This document shows, in pieces, positions 56,390 through 64,000 of a stretch of DNA of 64,000 nucleotides (within the stretch, counting starts at the first letter, position 1; each line of letters starts with the position of its first letter). The notes under the pieces were generated by a model that worked only from the letters and a program-made list of their open reading frames with translations, was not told where the DNA came from and made no database searches. Both the position numbers and the translations under genes were made by a program. Origin of the DNA: Pseudomonas asiatica. Lineage in GTDB: Bacteria; Pseudomonadota; Gammaproteobacteria; Pseudomonadales; Pseudomonadaceae. The DNA is taken from assembly GCF_040214835.1 (NCBI RefSeq), contig NZ_CP157874.1:5606501-5670500 (forward strand), read 5' to 3'.

Positions 56390-57040
56390 TCAAACTTCGC
56401 GCAGGTTATGGCAGCGCCTGAACCGCGCCTCCAGGTTGCGATCGGGCATCTGGTGGCTGCGCAGGGCATTCAAGGTCTGTTCGACATAATCACGCGTGGT
56501 GCCATAGCGCCCCTTGGCACTGGCCAGGATCTGGCTGAGCAGGGTGTCCGGCAGGTTCCCGGCATAGCACGGCAGATGCCGCTCCAGCACGAAGCCCAGG
56601 GCCTGCACCTTGCTGCCATCACCCAACCGGCAACTGAGCCAGTGCGGCCGGTACGCCGGGTACGGCATCTCGCGCTGCCACAGGGCCATCAGCGACTCGT
56701 CCAGGCTGCTTTCATCCAGCCGGTAGGCAAAACCACTGCAGGAGCCCCCACGGTCCAGGCCGAACACCAGCCCGGGGGTTTCCGGGGTGCCGCGGTGTTC
56801 GTGCGACCACAGGTACAAACCACGGTGGTAACCATGTACCCGCGCGCGTTGGCGCTCCACCGAGTTGCACTCCGGTCGCCAGATCAACGAACCATAGGCG
56901 AACAACCACACCGGCCCACCCTGATGGCGAGACATGGTTGTCTTCATGGAATTGAACAACTGTTCGCGGGTATGTTGCTGACCGAAGTCGAGTGTCGGTG
57001 GATATGAAACTTCCCAGGACATACTTTCAAGTGCCGACAT
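56390..57040 (-). CDS. Glutathione-specific gamma-glutamylcyclotransferase ChaC
   Basis: A 216-aa cyclotransferase with the substrate-binding signature FAYGSLIWRP (about 48-57) and the catalytic Glu region ALWQREMPYPAYRP. ChaC proteins cleave glutathione to 5-oxoproline and Cys-Gly. The N-terminus (about 1-40) is longer than the minimal domain; an ATG at 57022 is an alternative start. It is monocistronic. Confidence 0.9.
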   Translation of the reverse strand: MSALESMSWEVSYPPTLDFGQQHTREQLFNSMKTTMSRHQGGPVWLFAYGSLIWRPECNSVERQRARVHGYHRGLYLWSHEHRGTPETPGLVFGLDRGGSCSGFAYRLDESSLDESLMALWQREMPYPAYRPHWLSCRLGDGSKVQALGFVLERHLPCYAGNLPDTLLSQILASAKGRYGTTRDYVEQTLNALRSHQMPDRNLEARFRRCHNLREV

Positions 57041-57236
57041 AAGCTGCCGCCATTATCCCTGTGAACTACGGATGTAGCGAGATTCGATTACGATGCGCCC
57101 CCAGCCTCTGTACCAAGGGCGCTTGCAGTAACCATAGGACAGAAGTGCAGGAATACTCAAGCCCTCGCGCCAGAGTTTCATCCGCGCTCCCGACGACTGG
57201 AAAGTACTGTTTCGGCAACTGTGAAAGTTATTAGCC

Positions 57237-57259
57237 AAGGCGGTAACAATTACCGCCTT
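57237..57259. terminator. Perfect palindrome downstream of the flavoreductase gene
   Basis: aaggcggtaa-caa-ttaccgcctt is a perfect 10-bp stem with a 3-nt loop, 27 nt after the stop at 57286. It lacks a T run on the minus strand, so terminator function is tentative. The rest of the 245-bp gap to chaC shows nothing recognisable. Confidence 0.45.
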
Positions 57260-57285
57260 ATACCCACACTTTCAAACTTCGGTTA

Positions 57286-58254
57286 TTAGCCGCGTGGTGC
57301 GTAGGCAAACACATCGGCGCGCATGCGGTGCGCATCCATTCCGGCTTCGACCAGGGCGTCGAGCGTGGCATAGATCATGTTCGGCGAGCCGCTGGCATAT
57401 ACATGCACGCTGTTGAGGTTGGCGATGTCCTCGCAGACCGCCTCATGCAGCATGCCGCAACGGCCTTCCCAACCGCACAGGTCGCTGACCACCTGATGCA
57501 GGAACAGGTTGGGCAGGCGCTGCCATTCGTCCCAGTGCTCGATCTGGTAGAAGTCCTCGGGCCGGCGCACGCCCCAGTACAGGTGCACCGGGTGCTTGAA
57601 ACCCTGAGCCCGGCAATGCTCGACCAGGCTGTGCATCTGGCCCATGCCGGTGCCAGCAGCGATCAGCACCAGCGGCCCATCGGGCAACTCGGCCAGGTGG
57701 GTGTCGCCGAACGGCATTTCGATGCGCGCCAGGCCGTCGCGCTTGAGCTGCTCGATAAGTTGTACCGCACTGGGCTCGCGCGCCAGCACATGCAGCTCCA
57801 GCTCGCGCCCGGCATGGGGTGCGGAGGCCAGCGAAAACGCCGCCTGCTTGCCGCCTTCGCGCTCGATCATCAGGTACTGCCCCGCGTGGTAGCGCGGCGG
57901 CCTGCCCGCCGGCGCGCGCAATCGCACGCGCCAGACGTCGCCACCGACCTCGACGCACTCACTGACACTGCACGCCAGTTTGCGCACCGGCAACTCGCCC
58001 AGGGCGAGCACACCATCCCAGAGCAACACGCAGTCCTCCAGCGGTTCGGCAATGCAGGTGAACAGCTCGCCATGGTCGCGGACTTCACCGTCCTGGCGTA
58101 CCCGGCCTTCGACCAACAACGCGGCGCAGACATGGCAATTGCCATTGCGGCAGCTGTTCGGGCAGTCATAGCCCAGCCGCCGCGCTCCATCCAGGATCCG
58201 TTCCCCGGGTTCGAGCGCCAGCACCGCCCCGGACGGCTGCAACGTTACCTGCAT
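57286..58254 (-). CDS. 2Fe-2S ferredoxin/FAD oxidoreductase (AscD-like), ubiD-linked
   Basis: A 322-aa reductase. The N-terminal plant-type ferredoxin domain has Cys35, Cys40, Cys43 and Cys67 (CRNGNCHVC...TCIAEP). An FAD domain follows (PPRYHAGQYLMIE, AAFSLASAP) and an NAD domain (LVLIAAGTGMGQMHSLVEHC). The usual label is CDP-6-deoxy-glucoseen reductase, but no deoxysugar genes are present. Its ATG shares one base with the ubiD stop (TGATG), so the two are tightly coupled. It may supply electrons to flavin or quinone chemistry; inference. Confidence 0.85.
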   Translation of the reverse strand: MQVTLQPSGAVLALEPGERILDGARRLGYDCPNSCRNGNCHVCAALLVEGRVRQDGEVRDHGELFTCIAEPLEDCVLLWDGVLALGELPVRKLACSVSECVEVGGDVWRVRLRAPAGRPPRYHAGQYLMIEREGGKQAAFSLASAPHAGRELELHVLAREPSAVQLIEQLKRDGLARIEMPFGDTHLAELPDGPLVLIAAGTGMGQMHSLVEHCRAQGFKHPVHLYWGVRRPEDFYQIEHWDEWQRLPNLFLHQVVSDLCGWEGRCGMLHEAVCEDIANLNSVHVYASGSPNMIYATLDALVEAGMDAHRMRADVFAYAPRG

Positions 58255-59720
58255 CAATCTATTCCCAACTGATCCCACAGCTCATCGATACGGCGGGTGA
58301 CGGCTTCGTCCTTGACGATGACCCGTCCCCATTCGCGTGTAGTCTCGCCCGGCCACTTGTGCGTGGCGTCCAGGCCCATCTTCGACCCCAGACCTGATAC
58401 CGGCGACGCGAAGTCCAGGTAGTCGATCGGGGTGTTGTCAATCATCACCGTATCACGCTTGGGGTCCATGCGCGTGGTGATGGCCCAGATCACATCGTTC
58501 CAGTCGCGGGCATTGATATCGTCATCGGTGACAATAACGAACTTGGTGTACATGAACTGTCGCAGGAACGACCACACACCCAGCATCACGCGCTTGGCGT
58601 GGCCCGGGTACTGCTTCTTCATGGTCACCACCGCCATGCGGTACGAGCAGCCTTCCGGCGGCAGGTAGAAATCGACGATTTCCGGGAACTGCTTCTGCAG
58701 GATCGGCACGAACACTTCGTTCAGCGCCACGCCGAGGATCGCCGGCTCATCTGGCGGGCGGCCGGTGTAGGTGCTGTGGTAGATCGGTTTCTGCCGATGG
58801 GTGATGCGCTCGACGGTGAACACCGGGAAGCTGTCCACTTCGTTGTAGTAGCCGGTGTGGTCGCCGTACGGGCCTTCCGGGGCCATTTCGCCCGGGTGGA
58901 TCACGCCTTCCAGGATGATTTCGGCGGTGGCCGGTACCTGCAGGTTGCTGCCCCGGCACTTGACCAGTTCGGTACGGTTGCCGCGCAGCAGGCCGGCGAA
59001 GGCGTACTCGGAGAGGGTGTCCGGTACCGGGGTCACGGCGCCGAGGATAGTGGCCGGGTCAGCGCCCAGGGCCACGGCGACCGGGAACGGCTGGCCAGGG
59101 TTCTTCTCGCACCATTCGCGGTAGTCCAGGGCCCCGCCACGGTGGCTGAGCCAGCGCATGATGACCTTGTTGCGGCCGATCACCTGCTGGCGGTAGATGC
59201 CCAGGTTCTGGCGGTCCTTGTTCGGGCCGCGGGTGACGGTGAGGCCCCAGGTGATCAGCGGCGCCACGTCGCCCGGCCAGCAGTGCTGGATCGGCAGAGC
59301 GCCGAGGTCGACATCGTCCCCCTCGACCACCACTTCCTGACACACCGCGTCCTTGACCACCTTCGGCGCCATCGACACGACTTTCTTGAAGATCGGCAGC
59401 TTGGACCAGGCATCCTTCAGGCCCTTCGGCGGCTCAGGCTCCTTGAGGAAGGCCAGCAGCTTGCCGATTTCCCGCAGTTCATCGACCGACTCGGCGCCCA
59501 TGCCCATGGCCACGCGCTCCGGGGTGCCGAACAGGTTACCCAGCACCGGGATGTCGAAGCCGGTGGGCTTTTCGAACAGCAATGCAGGGCCCTTGGCACG
59601 CAAGGTGCGGTCGCAGACCTCGGTCATTTCCAGGACGGGGGAGATCGGAACCTGGATGCGCTTGAGCTCGCCGCGCTGTTCCAGGCCACGGATGAAGTCG
59701 CGCAAGTCGCGATACTGCAT
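58254..59720 (-). CDS. ubiD: 4-hydroxy-3-polyprenylbenzoate decarboxylase UbiD
   Basis: UbiD removes the carboxyl group in ubiquinone synthesis using prenylated FMN made by UbiX. The 488-aa protein has [20 protein letters not shown], the metal and prFMN site region ([35 protein letters not shown]) and [20 protein letters not shown]. Length matches E. coli (497). The start at 59720 ([12 protein letters not shown]) gives the usual N-terminus. It overlaps the downstream reductase. Confidence 0.95.
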   Translation of the reverse strand: MQYRDLRDFIRGLEQRGELKRIQVPISPVLEMTEVCDRTLRAKGPALLFEKPTGFDIPVLGNLFGTPERVAMGMGAESVDELREIGKLLAFLKEPEPPKGLKDAWSKLPIFKKVVSMAPKVVKDAVCQEVVVEGDDVDLGALPIQHCWPGDVAPLITWGLTVTRGPNKDRQNLGIYRQQVIGRNKVIMRWLSHRGGALDYREWCEKNPGQPFPVAVALGADPATILGAVTPVPDTLSEYAFAGLLRGNRTELVKCRGSNLQVPATAEIILEGVIHPGEMAPEGPYGDHTGYYNEVDSFPVFTVERITHRQKPIYHSTYTGRPPDEPAILGVALNEVFVPILQKQFPEIVDFYLPPEGCSYRMAVVTMKKQYPGHAKRVMLGVWSFLRQFMYTKFVIVTDDDINARDWNDVIWAITTRMDPKRDTVMIDNTPIDYLDFASPVSGLGSKMGLDATHKWPGETTREWGRVIVKDEAVTRRIDELWDQLGID

Positions 59721-59798
59721 GCAGGAGCCTCGTGTTGGCCGTATCGGTCGGGGGTGCAGAGTGTAGCGCCGTTCAGTGCCTAATAGCCAAAAATGACT

Positions 59799-59904
59799 TG
59801 GGGCCGCTTCGCGCCCCATCGCGATACAAGGCCGCTCCTACAGGATTACGCATTCCCCTGTAGGAGCGGCCTTGTATCGCAATGGGGCGCGAAGCGGCCC
59901 CAAT
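59799..59904. repeat. REP pair, family B, between ubiD and rho
   Basis: Inverted gtaggagcggccttgtatcg copies with outer hairpins ggggccgcttcgcgcccc and ggggcgcgaagcggcccc, close to a perfect long palindrome. Confidence 0.9.
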
Positions 59905-59923
59905 CAATTCCGGCCTGAAACGC

Positions 59924-61183
<1,260 letters not shown>

Positions 61184-61392
61184 AAGGGGAGTGACGTAAT
61201 CATGTAAGAAGGGAGAATTAAGCTTCTGGCTTAATGAGGCCGCGCCGCTAGATGGCGACAGGATCGCGTACTGATTCGAATTAGGGATGCTTCGGCGACG
61301 GCGTGTAGAGGGCACTGGAGAAGCAGTGCGAGGCCGAATGTAACACTTGCTTTTTTCGACGTCTAGTGGTTTTGACCGGGTAAATCGTGCCA

Positions 61393-61466
61393 TGTGGGAG
61401 CGGGTTTACCCGCGAAGGCGGCAGCGGGTTCGGCATCGAATTCGCGGGTAAACCCGCTCCCACAGG
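61393..61466. repeat. REP pair, family A, between trxA and rho
   Basis: tgtgggagcgggtttacccg faces ttcgcgggtaaacccgctcc with a short gaaggcggcagcgggttcgg spacer. Confidence 0.9.
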
Positions 61467-61480
61467 CCCTTCGGGCAAAG

Positions 61481-61506
61481 AAAAGCCCCGCATCTGCGGG
61501 GCTTTT
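61481..61506 (-). terminator. Rho-independent terminator of trxA
   Basis: aaaagccccgc-atct-gcggggctttt: a strong stem flanked by A and T runs, 6 nt after the trxA stop; it can act on both strands. Confidence 0.88.
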
Positions 61507-61511
61507 TCATA

Positions 61512-61841
61512 TCACAGGTGGGCGTCGAGGAACGCGGCCAGCTGCGATTTGGACAGGGCGCCGACCTTGGTGGCTTCGACGTTGCCGTTCTTGAACAGCA
61601 TCAGCGTCGGGATACCACGCACGCCGTGCTTGGCCGGGGTTTCCTGGTTCTCGTCGATGTTCAGCTTGGCGACGGTCAGTTTGCCGTTGTAGGTAGCGGC
61701 GATGTCGTCCAGTACTGGAGCGATCATCTTGCATGGACCGCACCATTCAGCCCAGTAGTCGACCAATACCGCGCCTTCGGCCTTCAGGACATCGGCTTCG
61801 AAGGAGGCGTCGGTGACATGTTTGATCAGATCGCTGCTCAT
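61512..61841 (-). CDS. trxA: Thioredoxin 1
   Basis: A 109-aa thiol-disulfide reductant with the active site WCGPC (residues 33-37), buried Asp (VLVDYW) and cis-Pro loop (RGIPTLMLF). Length and sequence are those of TrxA. GGAG lies 6 nt before the ATG at 61841. It is upstream of rho on the same strand, an old and conserved trxA-rho pairing, but its terminator suggests separate transcripts. Confidence 0.97.
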   Translation of the reverse strand: MSSDLIKHVTDASFEADVLKAEGAVLVDYWAEWCGPCKMIAPVLDDIAATYNGKLTVAKLNIDENQETPAKHGVRGIPTLMLFKNGNVEATKVGALSKSQLAAFLDAHL

Positions 61842-61959
61842 GGATATCTCCAGGGTCGTAAGCAAAAAAACGTGGCCCATGATAGCCGCACCCACGCCCG
61901 ACAGGAAGCCACGGACGATTGAGTGTAACTATAGTTGTGCAAGACGCCACGAATCGAAA

Positions 61960-61977
61960 CTGTCATACAAACGTCAT
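61960..61977 (+). promoter_or_regulatory. Candidate Pho box upstream of ppx
   Basis: CTGTCAT-ACAA-ACGTCAT has the 7-4-7 layout of PhoB sites (CTGTCAT with 4-nt spacer). The first half is a perfect match and the second matches five of seven. It lies 119 bp upstream of the ppx ATG in the divergent trxA/ppx gap. Confidence 0.5.
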
Positions 61978-62095
61978 AGCATCGAATGGCACATTGCCTT
62001 GCATCAAGGCCAGCTCAACGGCTATGTACCACGCGTTGGCGACAGCCTGCTATCGTGGCACGATTGCCGGGTTAACGACCGAGAACAACCAGATC

Positions 62096-63598
62096 ATGCC
62101 GCAAACCATCGCGAAGAACCTGTCCCTGATCGCCGCCATCGACCTTGGCTCCAACAGCTTTCACATGGTCGTGGCCAAGGCCCACCATACCGAAATCCGC
62201 ATTCTCGAGCGGCTCGGCGAGAAGGTTCAGCTGGCCGCTGGCATCGACGAAGAACGCAAGCTCAGTGAAGAGGCAATGGAACGAGGCCTGGATTGCCTCA
62301 AGCGCTTTTCCCAACTGATCAACGGCATGCCGGCAGGCTCGGTGCGCATCGTCGGTACCAACGCCTTGCGCGAAGCGCGCAACCGCAACGAATTCATCCA
62401 GCGCGCCGAAGCCATCCTTGGCCACCCGGTCGAGGTGATCTCCGGCCGTGAAGAAGCGCGCCTGATCTACCTGGGCGTGTCGCACACCCTGGCCGATACA
62501 CCCGGCAAGCGCCTGGTCGCCGATATCGGCGGCGGCAGTACCGAGTTCATCATCGGCCAGCGCTTCGAGCCGCTGCTGCGCGAAAGCCTGCAGATGGGCT
62601 GCGTCAGTTTCACCCAGCGCTACTTCCGCGACGGCAAGATCACCCCGGCTCGCTACGCGCAGGCCTACACCGCAGCGCGCCTCGAGCTGATGAGCATCGA
62701 GAATGCCCTGCACCGCCTGACCTGGGACGAGGCCATCGGCTCGTCCGGTACCATTCGTGCCATCGGCGCCGCCATCAAGGCAGGCGGCCTGGGCAATGGC
62801 GAGGTCAACGCCGAGGGGCTGGCCTGGGTCAAGCGCAAGCTGTTCAAGCTTGGCGAGGTCGACAAGATCGACTTCGAAGGCGTCAAGCCGGACCGCCGCA
62901 CCATCTTCCCGGCGGGCCTGGCGATTCTCGAAGCGATCTTCGATGCCCTGGAACTGCAGCGCATGGAACACTGCGACGGCGCCCTGCGCGAAGGCGTGCT
63001 GTTCGACCTGCTGGGCCGCCACCACCACGAAGACGTGCGCGAACGCACCCTGAACTCGCTGATGGAGCGCTACCACGTGGACCAGGGCCAGGCTGCGCGC
63101 GTCGAGCGCAAGGCATTGCACGCCTTCGACCAGGTGGCCGACGCGTGGGACCTCAAAGACGGGAATTGGCGCGATCTGCTGGGCTGGGCGGCGAAAGTGC
63201 ACGAAATCGGCCTGGATATCGCCCACTACCACTATCACAAGCACGGCGCCTACCTGATCGAACACTCCGACCTGTCGGGCTTCTCCCGCGAGGACCAGCA
63301 AATGATGGCCTTGCTGGTGCGCGGCCACCGCCGCAACATCCCCAAGGACAAGATCGCCGAGCTGGGTGAGGAAGGGGTCAAGCTGCTGCGCCTGTGCGTG
63401 CTGCTGCGCTTCGCCATCCTGTTCCACCACATCCGTGGCAACCAGCAGATGCCGAAGGTCGAGCTCAAGGCTGCCGACAGCAGCCTCGATGTGGCCTTCC
63501 CTGAGGGCTGGCTGGAACAGAACCAGCTGACCCAGGCCGACTTCGCCAACGAGGCGGAGTGGCTGGCCCGGGTCGGCTTCGTCCTCAGCGTACGTTGA
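62096..63598 (+). CDS. ppx: Exopolyphosphatase Ppx
   Basis: A 500-aa ASKHA-fold enzyme that removes terminal phosphates from polyphosphate; the family also hydrolyses pppGpp. It has the phosphate-1 loop ([20 protein letters not shown]), the second phosphate loop ([14 protein letters not shown]), [17 protein letters not shown], and a C-terminal HD-like domain (about 315-500; [20 protein letters not shown]). It converges with ppk and their ends overlap by 14 bp. Confidence 0.95.
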   Translation: MPQTIAKNLSLIAAIDLGSNSFHMVVAKAHHTEIRILERLGEKVQLAAGIDEERKLSEEAMERGLDCLKRFSQLINGMPAGSVRIVGTNALREARNRNEFIQRAEAILGHPVEVISGREEARLIYLGVSHTLADTPGKRLVADIGGGSTEFIIGQRFEPLLRESLQMGCVSFTQRYFRDGKITPARYAQAYTAARLELMSIENALHRLTWDEAIGSSGTIRAIGAAIKAGGLGNGEVNAEGLAWVKRKLFKLGEVDKIDFEGVKPDRRTIFPAGLAILEAIFDALELQRMEHCDGALREGVLFDLLGRHHHEDVRERTLNSLMERYHVDQGQAARVERKALHAFDQVADAWDLKDGNWRDLLGWAAKVHEIGLDIAHYHYHKHGAYLIEHSDLSGFSREDQQMMALLVRGHRRNIPKDKIAELGEEGVKLLRLCVLLRFAILFHHIRGNQQMPKVELKAADSSLDVAFPEGWLEQNQLTQADFANEAEWLARVGFVLSVR

Positions 63599-64000
63599 GG
63601 ACCGGGTTGCTCAGGCGCTCCAGCAGGGTCGCCTGGGCACTGCGCGGGTTCTGGTTGCCGGTCGGCGTGCTGCGCACGTAGCGCCCGTCCGGCTGCAGGG
63701 TCCAGGCGTGGGTGTTGTCGGTCAGGTAGCCTTCCAGCTCCTTCTTCACCCGCAGCAACAGCTTCTTGCCTTCCACCGGGAAGCAGGTCTCGACACGCTT
63801 GTCGAGGTTGCGCTCCATCCAGTCGGCACTGGACAGGTAGATCTGCTCTTCGCCGCCATTGAGGAAGTAGAACACCCGCGTGTGCTCGAGGAAACGGCCG
63901 ATGATCGAACGCACCTGGATGTTGTGCGATACCCCCGGAATGCCTGGGCGCAGGCAGCACATACCACGCACCACCAGGTCGATCTTCACGCCCGACTGGC
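63585..64000 (-). CDS. ppk: Polyphosphate kinase Ppk1 (3' part)
   Basis: The last 138 codons of ppk; the rest lies beyond the right edge. The C-terminal phospholipase-D-like domain is clear: [40 protein letters not shown] and [20 protein letters not shown], with the basic and tyrosine residues that bind ATP and polyphosphate in the family. It makes polyphosphate from ATP. It is convergent with ppx, so the two opposing activities are not in one operon, unlike E. coli. Confidence 0.95.
   Translation of the reverse strand, partial: QSGVKIDLVVRGMCCLRPGIPGVSHNIQVRSIIGRFLEHTRVFYFLNGGEEQIYLSSADWMERNLDKRVETCFPVEGKKLLLRVKKELEGYLTDNTHAWTLQPDGRYVRSTPTGNQNPRSAQATLLERLSNPVLNVR

Larger units (their letters stand above)
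61184..61511. other. Gap between rho and trxA
   Basis: No gene is seen. From the trxA side it holds the trxA terminator (61481-61506), a family A REP pair (61393-61466) and about 210 bp of rho leader. Long rho leaders often mediate autoregulation; no specific structure was recognised. Confidence 0.6.

Noticed and set aside
57053..57238. 61-codon minus-strand frame in the gap between chaC and the reductase gene
   Set aside because: No recognisable family, no clear ribosome site and basic, low-complexity composition; it also runs up to the 57237 palindrome.

Overview
The window is a chromosomal segment of a fluorescent Pseudomonas, most likely the P. putida group. The evidence is the GC-rich coding, dense extragenic palindromes built on the core ggagcggg, and a familiar run of orthologues: oscA-sbp-cysTWA, triABC, spuBCDEFGH/spuI, argA, argE, gcvTHP, ubiI/ubiH/pepP, zapA-ssrS-fau, ubiD, rho, trxA, ppx and ppk. 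The species call is inference; no 16S gene is present.

Layout. 1-9 kb is a sulfur-acquisition block: the start of a MetQ-like binding protein, an atypical sigma-54 activator, a small hydrolase, a tonB-exbB-exbD cluster, and the oscA-sbp-cysT-cysW-cysA sulfate uptake operon. 9-14 kb holds a triABC-type RND efflux operon with two adaptor lipoproteins. 14.1-16.6 kb is an accessory island: an AT-rich orphan Rhs tip protein, a DUF3077-like gene behind a large palindromic leader, a 40-bp direct repeat and a REP-associated tyrosine transposase (RAYT). 16.6-26.9 kb is polyamine uptake and catabolism (spu), with spuI divergent. 27-31.2 kb carries argA, argE and a CYTH/CHAD triphosphatase. 31.3-34.6 kb has an Lrp-type regulator, a small ACT-like protein, an orphan GspE/PilB ATPase and a DUF2388 protein. 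34.6-39.3 kb is gcvTHP. 39.3-42.2 kb is an iron-type ABC permease and binding protein. 42.3-48.9 kb carries ubiquinone hydroxylases with pepP and yecA, then TIGR02449-zapA-ssrS(6S RNA)-fau in the other direction. 49-54.5 kb has an EVE protein and a YhiI/RbbA/YhhJ-like exporter. 54.7-57 kb has a FliL-like protein, a quinone oxidoreductase and ChaC. 57.2-64 kb has an iron-sulfur flavoreductase overlapping ubiD, then rho, trxA, ppx and the 3' end of ppk.

Working together: Sbp-CysTWA and OscA serve sulfate and organosulfur use; SpuDEFGH imports polyamines that SpuI/SpuB glutamylate and SpuC transaminates; GcvTHP cleaves glycine; UbiI, UbiH and UbiD act in ubiquinone synthesis; Ppx and Ppk turn over polyphosphate. 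Nineteen extragenic palindromic (REP) units of two families occupy most gene ends.

Most novel candidates: the DUF3077 leader with mutually exclusive pairings, the sigma-54 activator lacking GAFTGA and a DNA-binding domain, and a Pho-box-like site before ppx. No tRNA, rRNA or CRISPR array was seen.
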